Shown here piece after piece: positions 53,391 to 62,739 of a stretch of DNA of 64,000 bases. The translations under genes were made by a program, and so were the position numbers. How positions within the stretch are numbered: position 1 is the first letter of the stretch; every line of letters starts with the position of its first letter. The stretch is taken from assembly GCF_009617875.1 (NCBI RefSeq), contig NZ_BLAV01000001.1, forward strand, positions 3,968,001 to 4,032,000. The letters are read 5' to 3'. The notes under the pieces are model-generated. The model worked only from the letters and a program-made list of their open reading frames with translations, was not told where the DNA came from and ran no database searches. Origin of the DNA: Prolixibacter sp. NT017. Lineage in GTDB: Bacteria > Bacteroidota > Bacteroidia > Bacteroidales > Prolixibacteraceae.

Positions 53391-55601
53391 ATGACCGAAA
53401 ACGAGCACATCGTTCTGGCTTCCATTCCACGAAGCTATGCCCAGGTTTTTTTCTCTAATTACTCATTCCTGGGATGGCTGTTACTCGGAATCAGTTTTAT
53501 CGATTGGGTAGCCGGGACCTGTGGCCTGATTGCCGTTGTGGTGGCCAATGCCATCGCCTGGCTTTTAGGCTATTCTTCCGAGATGATTAACCAGGGAATG
53601 TACGGCTTCAACGCTTTGCTGGTGGGCCTGGGAACCGGACTTGGGTTCCAGCCTGGCTGGGAACTCTTTTCGATTACCATTTTTGCCGCTGTATTTACCC
53701 TGTTTCTTACATTGGCTCTGGAAGGAATCTTGTTTAAGTACAATCTTCCCTACCTCAGCCTTCCGTTCATGTTTGGGATGTGGATGGTGATGCTGGCTTC
53801 GCGGGATTTTCAATCGCTGGGCCTTAGCGAACGAGGAATTTATACAGCCAACGAGTTGTTCACCCTTGGCGGGAAACCATTGGTCGACGTCTATTATTCG
53901 ATTGCGCACATCGACTGGCCTCCAGCAATTCGCACTTATTTGTTGTCATTGGGAGCTATATTTTTTCAATCCAATTTGCTGGCAGGAGTTCTGATAACCA
54001 TTGGACTATTGCTTTTCTCCCGAATTGCATTTACACTTTCGGTATTGGGATTCAGCATTGCCTGGGCGTTCTACCAGCTTACTGGTGCCAACATTCACGA
54101 ATTGACATACACATACATAGGATTCAACTACATCCTGACGGCCATTGCCATCGGAGGAATTTTCCTGGTTCCCTCATTCAAAAGCTACCTCTGGACGGCT
54201 ATTTTGCTTCCGGTAGTGGTCATGTTGACGTTGAGTCTCGGAAAAGTTTTTCTGTCATTTGGGCTTTCGGTTTATTCACTGCCGTTCAATATTGTCGTCA
54301 TCACATTTGTGTATGTCTTAAAACTTCGGCTTGAGCCGGAAAAAGGCCCGGTAGAAGTTACTTTGCAGGAAAACTCGCCGGAACGCAATCTATATCACCA
54401 CATCGGCACTAAACAACGGTTCGCCAACCGATTTTATCTTCCTGTTTCTCTTCCATTCTTTGGCGAATGGACCGTTTCTCAAGGACATTCGGGCGAATAC
54501 ACGCACAAAGACGAATGGAAGCACGCCTGGGACTTCGTTATTACGGATGAAGAAGGAAAACAGTATAAAGGGGTCGGCGATTGGGTTACCGACTATTTCT
54601 GCTTTGGTAAAGCAGTAGCCTCTCCGGGCGATGGCACGGTTGCCGAATTGGTCGATGGCGTTCCTGATAATAAAATTGGCGATGTTAATACCCATCAAAA
54701 CTGGGGAAATACGATCGTTATCAAACACAGCGATTATCTCTATTCCAAGTTATCGCACCTGAAGGAAGACAGCATTAAGGTAAAGAAAGGGGAATTTGTC
54801 AAACAGGGACAGACCATCGGTGAAGCGGGCAATTCGGGACGTTCACCTTATCCACACCTGCATATGCAGTTCCAGGTGTTGCCGAATATTGGAGCTCCGA
54901 CACTTTCGTATCCATTCGGTCAATATATTCTGAATAACGGTCATGCGAAAGAATTGAAATCGTTCGCTATTCCCCGTAAAAATGAAAAAATCGCCAGCAT
55001 CAGGAAAACCCAACTGATTGAAGAGGCCATGCATTTCATACCGGGAGAACATCTTCATTTCCGAGTCCTGAAAAACGAAATCCCCGCTTTTCGTCGACTT
55101 CCCGAAAAGGCCGAGTGGATAGTAGACACCACGTCCCGGAATGAATCACGATTGATTTCTGAAACAGAACAAGCGACTGCCTGGATTTACAACGACGGGC
55201 AAGTGCATTATTTCAGTCATTTTCAAGGGAAAAACAAGTCGTTGCTTTACCTGTTTTTCCTGGGATTGTTCAAGGTTCAATCAGGTTTCTATGCTGATTT
55301 AAAAATTCAGGACAGCATACCGCCCAACCTTGTTTTTCCTAAAAGCTGGATGTTTTTGCACGACTTTACTGCCCCCTTCTTCCGGTTTCTTCACGCCGAC
55401 TTTTCGTTGCAGTATTCTTACATCGATAACCCCACAATGCCGGGCCACATTGAGCTGACCTCCATCGTGGACAAGAAAATATTCAAGCGGCAGCTTAGTC
55501 GAATGACATTCAAAACAGAAATTAGTCCAACCGGAATTAAAAAAATCGCGGTCGAAGAAAACGACAAAATACTGATTGCCTTATGCGGAGAGTCATCTTA
55601 A
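53391..55601 (+). CDS. Urea-transporter domain fused to M23 peptidase domain
   Basis: A 736-residue membrane protein. Residues about 1-310 are a urea-transporter (UT) family membrane domain: eight to ten helices, SSEMINQGMYGFNALLVGLG and LPYLSLPFMFGMWM, the UT-like LPxxxxPF signature. Residues about 340-560 are a LytM/M23 domain with HAWDFVIT (metal His and Asp), SPGDGTVAELVDG, and PHLHMQF (HxH). All metal ligands are kept, so it may be an active zinc peptidase in the periplasm. A further beta-rich C-terminal part (residues about 570-736) follows. Such a fusion is unusual. It overlaps the next gene by 19 nt. Confidence 0.85.
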   Translation: MTENEHIVLASIPRSYAQVFFSNYSFLGWLLLGISFIDWVAGTCGLIAVVVANAIAWLLGYSSEMINQGMYGFNALLVGLGTGLGFQPGWELFSITIFAAVFTLFLTLALEGILFKYNLPYLSLPFMFGMWMVMLASRDFQSLGLSERGIYTANELFTLGGKPLVDVYYSIAHIDWPPAIRTYLLSLGAIFFQSNLLAGVLITIGLLLFSRIAFTLSVLGFSIAWAFYQLTGANIHELTYTYIGFNYILTAIAIGGIFLVPSFKSYLWTAILLPVVVMLTLSLGKVFLSFGLSVYSLPFNIVVITFVYVLKLRLEPEKGPVEVTLQENSPERNLYHHIGTKQRFANRFYLPVSLPFFGEWTVSQGHSGEYTHKDEWKHAWDFVITDEEGKQYKGVGDWVTDYFCFGKAVASPGDGTVAELVDGVPDNKIGDVNTHQNWGNTIVIKHSDYLYSKLSHLKEDSIKVKKGEFVKQGQTIGEAGNSGRSPYPHLHMQFQVLPNIGAPTLSYPFGQYILNNGHAKELKSFAIPRKNEKIASIRKTQLIEEAMHFIPGEHLHFRVLKNEIPAFRRLPEKAEWIVDTTSRNESRLISETEQATAWIYNDGQVHYFSHFQGKNKSLLYLFFLGLFKVQSGFYADLKIQDSIPPNLVFPKSWMFLHDFTAPFFRFLHADFSLQYSYIDNPTMPGHIELTSIVDKKIFKRQLSRMTFKTEISPTGIKKIAVEENDKILIALCGESS

Positions 55602-56920
55602 TCATCCTGCTACTTGTGCCTTTCGTTTCCATGGCACAGAAGAAATTAACCCCGGCAGGGGTGGATAAGGAAACCTATGCCTTTTACTTAAACGGCGAAT
55701 GGAGAAAGCTGATTCAACTATCAAAAGAGGCAAAAGAAGAAGGAATTGATTTCTTCTATCTGAATACCCGAACAGCTATTGCTTATTACAATCTGGGACA
55801 CTATCGCAAATCTGTTCCACTTTTTGAAAATGCGCTACAGGAAATAAAAGGTGACACCATCCTATTGGAATACCTGTACTACGCCTACCTCTTCTCAGGA
55901 AGAGGCCAGGATGCAGTTTTCCTGACACGGAAGTTCCCTGAATCGCTGAAGACAAGGCTCGACGCACATCCCAAGGCCATTAGAAGTTTTTTCGTTGAAT
56001 CTGGTATCGGTAATAACATGGATTACACCAACATCACCACCATGTCGCGAAACAGAAATTCCAGTGTTTATGATGCGAACTACTATCCCAAGAACCAATA
56101 TTACATCACAACTGGCTTTTCTCACGACCTGGGACCGGGAGTGCGTTACACACAGGCTTATACTTATATTGGGATTAATGAAACACAGCACATCCGTGAA
56201 ATGGGGAATACATCCAATGAATCAATGCATACAACGGTTCAGAATCAGTACTACGGTGCGTTAGATTTTAATCTGGGAGAGGGATTTCATCTCGTCCCCT
56301 CTCTCAACTTATTGTGGGGAAAATACAGTTACAACGCCTTATCCTACAACGCAAACAATGTAGCAACTTACGACCTTGTGAACGGTAATTTCAGTGATTA
56401 TTCTCTTTATCTGGGGCTGTTCAAAAATTTTACATATTTCAGTACCGGGCTCAGCGGAAGCTATGCCAATCTTTTAGGCATCGATTGCACCCAGCTTAAT
56501 GGGCAATTGGCTATCTATCCCTTGGCAAACCTCAACTTTTACCTGGTTTCCACTCTTTCTTTAAAGCAACAAAAGCTGGCTTCAGCCAATTATTCTGATA
56601 ACAATTTAGTATTCAACCAGAAAATCGGCTTCAAAACCGGACCGTTCTGGTTGGAAGGGTATTATACCAGCGGTTCCATGGAGTTTCTTTCCGAAGCAGC
56701 CAACTATCTCATCTGGAACACTCCTTACGTCATCGATTCCAAGTGGGGGGCCAATCTGATCATCCCAATTCACCAAAACCGGTTACAACTTGTATTCCGC
56801 TACTACTCAATGAAAGAAAAGGGTTACCTGTTGTCTTACCAGGACACAGAAAATTATCAATATGAAGAATACAATTTCACAAATCAGAATTTCTCAGGAG
56901 GACTGACATGGAATTTCTAG
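55583..56920 (+). CDS. TPR/beta-barrel outer-membrane protein
   Basis: A 445-residue exported protein. The signal peptide is MRRVILIILLLVPFVSMAQ. Residues about 30-125 contain TPR-like helices (TRTAIAYYNLGHYRKSVPLF). The remaining 300 residues are alternating beta strands ending in an aromatic (SGGLTWNF), typical of an outer-membrane barrel. It overlaps both neighbours, so it is translationally coupled to the UT-M23 and TPR genes. The function is unknown; a pore or receptor for the product of this operon is a guess. Confidence 0.8.
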   Translation: MRRVILIILLLVPFVSMAQKKLTPAGVDKETYAFYLNGEWRKLIQLSKEAKEEGIDFFYLNTRTAIAYYNLGHYRKSVPLFENALQEIKGDTILLEYLYYAYLFSGRGQDAVFLTRKFPESLKTRLDAHPKAIRSFFVESGIGNNMDYTNITTMSRNRNSSVYDANYYPKNQYYITTGFSHDLGPGVRYTQAYTYIGINETQHIREMGNTSNESMHTTVQNQYYGALDFNLGEGFHLVPSLNLLWGKYSYNALSYNANNVATYDLVNGNFSDYSLYLGLFKNFTYFSTGLSGSYANLLGIDCTQLNGQLAIYPLANLNFYLVSTLSLKQQKLASANYSDNNLVFNQKIGFKTGPFWLEGYYTSGSMEFLSEAANYLIWNTPYVIDSKWGANLIIPIHQNRLQLVFRYYSMKEKGYLLSYQDTENYQYEEYNFTNQNFSGGLTWNF

Positions 56921-57531
56921 TAAAAACAACAATTGCAGTAGCTTTCCTGCTGTCATTTCAAATAGCGAAAGCTCAACAGGATTTCAATACAGTGATGACT
57001 GCATTTGAAAAAAGTTATACCTACGAGAAGCAGAATGACTTCAATCAGGCGATACAGGCACTAAAGAAAGTTTATTCGGATGATTCTTACGAGATCAGCC
57101 TGAGGCTGGGCTGGTTGAATTACCTGCAAGGTAATTTCACGGAATCGGCTGCGCATTACCGCCATGCGGTCGAACTGAAACCTTATTCTGAAGAAGCCAG
57201 AATGGGGCTGGTTCTCCCACTTTCAGCTTCCGGGAAATGGGATGAGGTAGTCGATTTGTACAACAAAATACTGGAGAATAATCCGAAGAACACAAAAGTC
57301 AACTACCGACTTGGCTTGATATACTATAACAGGAAGCAGTTTGAGAAAGCTTTTCCCTACTTTAAAACGGTGGTCGACCTCTACCCGTTCGATTACGACG
57401 GTCTCCTGATGCTGGCATGGACACACTTCAGTCTGGCCCAAACCCGCGAAGCAAAAGTCCTTTTTCAAAAGTGTCTGCTCTTCAAACCCGGCGATCAATC
57501 CGCCAGCGACGGCTTATCGCGAATTCCGTGA
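56908..57531 (+). CDS. TPR-repeat exported protein
   Basis: A 207-residue protein. The signal peptide ends at IAKAQ (residue about 23). About four TPR units fill the rest (SYEISLRLGWLNYLQGNFTE, HYRHAVELKPYSEEARMGLV, YNKILENNPKNTKVNYRLGL, YLM-type ends). It is the last gene of the operon and begins inside the barrel gene (13-nt overlap). A periplasmic scaffold role is likely. A strong terminator follows 8 nt after the stop. Confidence 0.85.
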   Translation: MEFLVKTTIAVAFLLSFQIAKAQQDFNTVMTAFEKSYTYEKQNDFNQAIQALKKVYSDDSYEISLRLGWLNYLQGNFTESAAHYRHAVELKPYSEEARMGLVLPLSASGKWDEVVDLYNKILENNPKNTKVNYRLGLIYYNRKQFEKAFPYFKTVVDLYPFDYDGLLMLAWTHFSLAQTREAKVLFQKCLLFKPGDQSASDGLSRIP

Positions 57532-57539
57532 AAAAAATA

Positions 57540-57577
57540 ACGGGTTACGACAATAATTTCAACCGTAACCCGTTTTT
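57540..57577 (+). terminator. Terminator of the PqqD/ATP-grasp operon
   Basis: ACGGGTTACG (57540-57549) pairs perfectly with CGTAACCCGT (57564-57573), followed by TTTTT. Confidence 0.9.
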
Positions 57578-57670
57578 ATTCCATAAAGGAGCCCATTCCC
57601 CTATGCTCCTAACCCCAACAAGCACGTAACAGGAAATGGGCTTTCTAACCTCCCCCCAGAGGTACCTTTT

Positions 57671-57708
57671 ACTTAAGTTCCGTGTGATGGGACTTAAGTT
57701 TTTTTTTC
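57671..57708 (+). terminator. Second terminator, no gene upstream
   Basis: ACTTAAGTTCC (57671-57681) pairs with GGGACTTAAGT (57689-57699), one G-U pair, followed by a long T run. Since the operon already ends at 57577, this may end a small RNA from 57580-57700. Confidence 0.8.
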
Positions 57709-58385
57709 TCAAAAATCTCCTACAATAATCCTAAAACCTTACTCCTGAATCCAAGAGCAAAAAAATAATTCTACCAAACAAACTATAAATGTTCTCTCAA
57801 AACGAGAGTAAAAAATTCAAAATCAAAAAAATGAATAATTAACTGTTTTCAATCCATTTATCCCTCCAGCATAACTGTCTTATATCTGTGCTTCCACATA
57901 CCGCCGTTTTCAAATGATGAACCACTGTATCGGGGGAGACGTTAGGAAAGTCATACACTTTAAGGGGTTTTATCATTCGAACAGTTAAGTTGATTATAAA
58001 TTTACGAACTAATCGCTCTTAATGTCAATTAAATTTTAACTTTTTTATCAAAATGTTTAAAATTCAGGTTTTACAACATTTTCAGGGCTTTCAAGCCAAA
58101 TTATTTTACAAAGCTGTGTTAAACAATTCAACAACATAGTTGACATAACTTTTTAAAGAACGCCATTTTTTAGCATATATTCTTCAAGTGATTGCTTAAA
58201 AGCCCCATAATATGAGGCTTTACGCCAAATTATTAAAATTCTGTTTCGGTTTTCTCACTTTTCTATCCATATCTCCTGCCTTTTTTCAAGCAAAATCAAC
58301 CGTAACTACTGAATATCAGTACGTAAATTTCCTTTCCGTCGGACAATTTTATATCTTGAAACGAAATTATACTAATAACCAGACT
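57709..58385 (+). other. Gene-free AT-rich stretch
   Basis: Together with 57532-57708 this makes an 854-nt gap. No convincing frame. A moderately structured part lies at about 57895-57985 (CCGCCG and a GGGGGAGACG block). An upstream extension of the next gene from 58212 has no coding character. No known RNA family was recognised. Confidence 0.4.
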
Positions 58386-59393
58386 ATGCAAAATCACATT
58401 TCCAGAAGACTATTCTTAAAAAACACCGCTTTGGCTTCTGCCGGAGTCGTTATTGCCGGAGCATCCCTGGCTTCTGCACCGGAAAACAAACGACTTTTCA
58501 AGCTATCAGTTGCCGAATGGTCCGTTAATCCCCTCATCTTTGGCGATGCACGCAAAGATGGCTGGGAGAAGTTCATGCAACTACTCAAAAACGATTTTGG
58601 CGCTATTGAGAAAGCCGCTCCGATGAAAAATATCGATTTCCCGAAGTTCATCAGAGAAGTTGGAGGCGAAGGCGCCGAGTACGTCAATACCTGCATGTAC
58701 GATAAAGCAAAGAACACAAAGTATTTGAATGAACTCAACAATGTTTGCAGAGGAGAAGGAATTACCAACGTACTCATCATGGTTGATGCCGAAGGATTGG
58801 TAGGTGCCCCCGAGAAAAAGGATCGACTACAAACCCTCGAAAATCATAAAAAATGGATCGATGCAGCAGCTCAGATGGGATGTCATTCTATCAGGGTGAA
58901 CGCTGGTTCACAAGGTTCTTACGAAGAACAACAGAAACTGGCAGCCGACGGACTTCATCTACTTTGTGAATACGGCGACAAGGCTGGCATCAATATTCTG
59001 GTAGAAAATCACGGCGGTTTTTCCAGCAACGGTAAATGGCTGAGCAAAGTGATGGAAATGGTCGACCATCCTCGAGTCGGTACCCTACCCGATTTCGGTA
59101 ATTTCCGTACCAGCTATGAACCGGAGGAATGGTACGACCGCTATCTGGGAATGAAAGAACTAATGCCTTATGCCAAAGGGGTCTCAGCCAAGTCGCAGGA
59201 ATTTGACGAAAATGGTGAAGAGATTCATTCCGACTTTCACCGGGTCATGCGCATCGTGATGGAAGCCGGCTATCGTGGATTTGTCGGGATTGAATATGAA
59301 GGTGAACAACTGAGCCCCAAGGAGGGTGTATTGGCCACCAAGCGACTGCTTGAAAAATGTCATGACGAACTGGCAAAAGATTTCAAAGCCTGA
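58386..59393 (+). CDS. Tat-exported TIM-barrel protein (sugar phosphate isomerase/epimerase family)
   Basis: A 335-residue protein. It begins with a Tat-type signal (ISRRLFLKNTALASAGVVIAG) and then a xylose-isomerase-like TIM barrel. Candidate metal/active-site residues are in NILVENHGGFSSN, GTLPDFGNFR, VSAKSQEF and GIEYEGEQ, as in AP2/EC superfamily isomerases. The product is probably periplasmic and acts on a sugar or sugar derivative; the exact substrate is unknown. I start at the ATG at 58386 (twin-arginine 6 residues later) rather than the open frame from 58212. Confidence 0.88.
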   Translation: MQNHISRRLFLKNTALASAGVVIAGASLASAPENKRLFKLSVAEWSVNPLIFGDARKDGWEKFMQLLKNDFGAIEKAAPMKNIDFPKFIREVGGEGAEYVNTCMYDKAKNTKYLNELNNVCRGEGITNVLIMVDAEGLVGAPEKKDRLQTLENHKKWIDAAAQMGCHSIRVNAGSQGSYEEQQKLAADGLHLLCEYGDKAGINILVENHGGFSSNGKWLSKVMEMVDHPRVGTLPDFGNFRTSYEPEEWYDRYLGMKELMPYAKGVSAKSQEFDENGEEIHSDFHRVMRIVMEAGYRGFVGIEYEGEQLSPKEGVLATKRLLEKCHDELAKDFKA

Positions 59394-59397
59394 TATA

Positions 59398-59434
59398 AAA
59401 AAAGAGGTCACTTACAAAGCGGCCTCTTTTCTTT
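59398..59434. terminator. Terminator between the TIM-barrel and MBL genes
   Basis: AAAAGAGGTC pairs with GGCCTCTTTT (59421-59430) with one G-U pair; A-run and T-run flanks make it bidirectional. Confidence 0.85.
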
Positions 59435-59450
59435 TATGTTTCGGGGAGTT

Positions 59451-60290
59451 TTATAATTCACTCAACTGAAAGGTTCGCTTCAATGCCGCCCCCTTTTTCC
59501 CGGCTTCCAGTTCAGCACATTCGTTGTAGGCGTCGTGTTCGAAAAACAACACATAATCTTCTTCCAGGGCTGTTTTCATGAATTCGGCTTTCTCTTCCAT
59601 GGTCGTTACCGGGAATAAATCGTAACCGGCCAGCCAACCTACCGGGATGTTGGCGGTAACAGGAATCAAATCAGCAGTAAAAACCACCTTACGTCCTTTG
59701 TATTCAATTACAGGAATCAATTGTCCGGGCGTGTGGCCATCTGCAACAATGTATCGGAATTCTGGAATCAGCTCGCCTTCTTCCTTAATCAACTGTAACT
59801 TGCCACTGTCTCGCAAAGTCTCCAAATCAGCCGAAAAGTAAGCATTCCCGTCACGGATATTCGGATTCCAGGCTTTCTCCCACTGACTTTCCGAAACCCA
59901 ATGTGTCGCATTTTTAAACACCAGCTCCGGCGTTGTACCATCTTCACCAAATTGAACAGCCCCTCCACAATGGTCCCAATGCAGATGGGTGAAAAACATG
60001 TCGGTAATCTCATCCGGATGAAAACCGGCTGCTTTCAGTGAGCCGACCAGAGTTTCATCGCCATGAAGGCCGTTGTTTTTCTTGTACTTTTCATCATATT
60101 TATCTCCGGCTCCGGCGTCAATCAGAATCTTCCGAGCGCCGTCAACCACCAGCAAACATTTCATCGCTCCCTTGCAAAGATTATTTTCGTCCGATGGGTA
60201 ATGCTTACTCCACAACACCTTCGGAACAACACCAAACAGGGCGCCGCCATCAGCCATGAAATAACCTGCATGAATTGGATAAAGCTTCAT
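59451..60290 (-). CDS. MBL-fold metallo-hydrolase
   Basis: A 279-residue metallo-beta-lactamase-fold hydrolase. The dizinc motif is FFTHLHWDHCGGAV (HxHxDH). Other metal residues are in VADGHTPGQLIPV and FEHDAYNE. It resembles quorum-quenching lactonases and other small MBL hydrolases. The substrate is unknown. No signal peptide is seen, so it is cytoplasmic. It is divergent from mpl by 68 nt. Confidence 0.92.
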   Translation of the reverse strand: MKLYPIHAGYFMADGGALFGVVPKVLWSKHYPSDENNLCKGAMKCLLVVDGARKILIDAGAGDKYDEKYKKNNGLHGDETLVGSLKAAGFHPDEITDMFFTHLHWDHCGGAVQFGEDGTTPELVFKNATHWVSESQWEKAWNPNIRDGNAYFSADLETLRDSGKLQLIKEEGELIPEFRYIVADGHTPGQLIPVIEYKGRKVVFTADLIPVTANIPVGWLAGYDLFPVTTMEEKAEFMKTALEEDYVLFFEHDAYNECAELEAGKKGAALKRTFQLSEL

Positions 60291-60358
60291 ATACTGAAAT
60301 TTTGTGATTCGGATTTTGTTACTTTTAACCGCAAAATTGGCAAAAAGTTACCGAAACC

Positions 60359-61723
60359 ATGAATATTCATTTCATCGCCATTGGCGGAGCTGCCATGCAT
60401 AACCTGGCTATTACCCTAAAACAAAAAGGTTACCGGGTAACCGGCTCAGACGACGAAATATTTGAGCCCTCGAAAAGCCGCTTGGAACTACACGGTTTGT
60501 TACCCGATGCATTTGGGTGGGATGTTAACAGGATCACATCTGATTTAGATGCTGTCATCCTGGGAATGCACGCCCGCGAAGACAATCCGGAGTTGGCAAA
60601 AGCAAAAGTGCTGGGCGTAAAAATCTATTCGTACCCGGAATTTCTTTACGAACAGACCAAGAACAAAACCAGGGTCGTCATTGGCGGAAGCCACGGGAAA
60701 ACCACCATTACGTCGATGATTATGCACGTGCTGAAAGAGAATAACGTCGATTTTGATTATATGGTTGGTGCACAAATTGAAGGCTTCGATACGATGGTTC
60801 GGCTCAGTGAGTCGGCAAAAATTGCCGTATTCGAAGGTGATGAATACTTATCATCGCCCATCGACCGGCGCCCGAAATTTCATTTGTATCAACCACAGAT
60901 CGGTCTTCTTTCGGGGATTGCCTGGGACCATATCAACGTCTTCCCTTCCTTCGATAACTATGTAGAGCAATTCAGGGAGTTTGCGCGGCTGATGCCGGAC
61001 AACGGTCACCTGATTTATTTCGATGGCGACGAAAACCTGAGGGAAATTGCTGACAAAAACGCATCCCGTCTGAAGGTAACTGGCTACAACGAACACACAG
61101 CAGATGTAAAAAACGGAGAAACACGATTGATTACGACTGAAGGAAAACACGTGGGGCTGACTGTTTTCGGACGACACAATTTGCAAAATATCAGCGGTGC
61201 GCACATTATTTGCCAGCAATTGGGCATATCAGATGAAGATTTTTACCGGACCATTTCCACTTTCAGCGGCGCTGCCCGCCGTTTAGAGAAACTGGCTGAA
61301 ACCAATAGCATGACCATCTTCCGCGATTTTGCCCACTCGCCATCGAAGCTGAAGGCAACCGTGGAAGCGGTGAAGCAACAATTTCCCGACAGGAAATTAA
61401 CAGCTGTCATGGAATTGCACACTTTCAGTAGTCTGAAGAAAGAGTTTCTTCCGCTTTACAAAGATTCCATGGAGAAAGCAGACACAGCGTTCGTCTATTT
61501 TAGTCCGCATACCATCGAGCATAAAAAACTTGAACCTATCACGACAGACCAGGTGAGAGAAGCTTTCGGGCGCGAAGATCTGCATGTATTTACGGATTCG
61601 GATGCACTGTTTTCAGTGTTGGAGAGTTTGCCACACTGCAACCAAAACCTGCTGCTGATGAGTTCCGGGACCTTTTCGGGAAAAGATCTACCCGGATTTG
61701 CTCAATCGCTAATTGAAGAATAA
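60359..61723 (+). CDS. mpl: UDP-N-acetylmuramate:L-alanyl-gamma-D-glutamyl-meso-diaminopimelate ligase (Mpl)
   Basis: A Mur-ligase-family enzyme that recycles peptidoglycan tripeptide onto UDP-MurNAc. The 454-residue protein opens MNIHFIAIGGAAMHNLA, with the ATP loop GGSHGKTTITSMIMH, Mg/substrate residues in FEGDEYLSSPIDRRPKF and GIAWDHINVF, and the C-terminal FRDFAHSPSKLKATV. The EGDEY.S and family length favour Mpl over MurC. Fits a meso-DAP peptidoglycan, as does dapD at 8.3 kb. Confidence 0.92.
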   Translation: MNIHFIAIGGAAMHNLAITLKQKGYRVTGSDDEIFEPSKSRLELHGLLPDAFGWDVNRITSDLDAVILGMHAREDNPELAKAKVLGVKIYSYPEFLYEQTKNKTRVVIGGSHGKTTITSMIMHVLKENNVDFDYMVGAQIEGFDTMVRLSESAKIAVFEGDEYLSSPIDRRPKFHLYQPQIGLLSGIAWDHINVFPSFDNYVEQFREFARLMPDNGHLIYFDGDENLREIADKNASRLKVTGYNEHTADVKNGETRLITTEGKHVGLTVFGRHNLQNISGAHIICQQLGISDEDFYRTISTFSGAARRLEKLAETNSMTIFRDFAHSPSKLKATVEAVKQQFPDRKLTAVMELHTFSSLKKEFLPLYKDSMEKADTAFVYFSPHTIEHKKLEPITTDQVREAFGREDLHVFTDSDALFSVLESLPHCNQNLLLMSSGTFSGKDLPGFAQSLIEE

Positions 61724-61754
61724 AAAACGGGGAACTTTCATTCCCCGTCTCTGC
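61722..61754. terminator. Bidirectional terminator between mpl and the 61757 gene
   Basis: ACGGGGAA (61727-61734) pairs with TTCCCCGT (61741-61748). An A run lies on the left and pyrimidine-rich DNA on the right; the T run is stronger for the minus-strand gene. Confidence 0.85.
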
Positions 61755-61756
61755 TT

Positions 61757-62563
61757 TTAGTTGGTCTCTTTCACTTTTGCTTCAAGCGATTTGATTTGCT
61801 CATCCAGCTTATTCTTCGCTTTCAGCACCAGCGATAAATCGTATGCTTTTTTGACAGCTTCTTTATCAAAGGTCTCCAGGACGATATAATAATATCGTTT
61901 CCCCAGAAAAACAGCTTTCAGCTTCAGGTCAGTATGCTCGGCAATAAATTTAATCACATCGTCGCTTTTCCCATTCTTATACGAAACCTGCTCCCACTTT
62001 TTATCCAGAAATTCACTGTGATGATTGTTGACATCGTCCAAAGGAACAGTATCGGTTCGGGCATTTAATTTACCGTCATAAACCCGGATTGCCACATGAT
62101 TAAGCCATTTATCTCCGTAGTAATTACTCGACAGGTAAATCCGTCCACTGGCATCAAGGTGCACCTGGATAAATGACCGGTCCCAGCTCCGATTAACAGA
62201 TTGTCTTTTCGGAACATATTGCATGTATCGATCGAACTCGCCTTTTTTTGTTGTGAAATTCTTTGACAACGCGCTAATCCGCTCATTCAACGAATCGCGC
62301 TGAGCCCTGAGTGACACCAACTTGGCAACGAAGATGCGCTTCTTCATTTCACCGGCCTGTTTTATCTGGGCAACCGCTTCGGGATACGATTTGGCTATGG
62401 AATCAAGGCTTTGAACAGCCTTCACCGTATCGCCCTGCGAGAGCAATGTTTCCGCCCTGTTTATCTGTTGAGCCGCTTTCTCCGACTGAGTCGGTCCACA
62501 TGAAACAAATAACACCGACATCAACCCAAGAAAAAATACTGCACTGCTATATACTCGTTTCAT
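61757..62563 (-). CDS. Lipoprotein with coiled-coil, function unknown
   Basis: A 268-residue lipoprotein. The lipobox is at FVSCGP (Cys22). Residues about 25-110 are helical with TPR-like (AETLLSQGDTVKAVQSLDSI) and coiled-coil character. Residues about 115-240 form a beta-rich domain (SFIQVHLDASGRIYLSSNYY), and a second coiled coil closes the protein. I do not recognise the family. Probably an envelope protein. It is convergent with mpl. Confidence 0.75.
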   Translation of the reverse strand: MKRVYSSAVFFLGLMSVLFVSCGPTQSEKAAQQINRAETLLSQGDTVKAVQSLDSIAKSYPEAVAQIKQAGEMKKRIFVAKLVSLRAQRDSLNERISALSKNFTTKKGEFDRYMQYVPKRQSVNRSWDRSFIQVHLDASGRIYLSSNYYGDKWLNHVAIRVYDGKLNARTDTVPLDDVNNHHSEFLDKKWEQVSYKNGKSDDVIKFIAEHTDLKLKAVFLGKRYYYIVLETFDKEAVKKAYDLSLVLKAKNKLDEQIKSLEAKVKETN

Positions 62564-62739
62564 ACCTCGAAATTTTTCCTAAAAATACAATTTCTGTTCG
62601 ACTCAAAATGAAATTTTCAAAATCCGATGTGACAAGCTCAAATAATTCTGGCTACATTTGAAAGCACAAAGAACGAATTGGGATTCATTATCGGATAATA
62701 TTCCGGTTCTCAATGTGTTCTGAATTTAATTGACTCGAA

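Noticed and set aside
58212..58385. N-terminal extension of the TIM-barrel protein
   Set aside because: The twin-arginine signal must be near the N-terminus; the extension would bury it after 58 residues.
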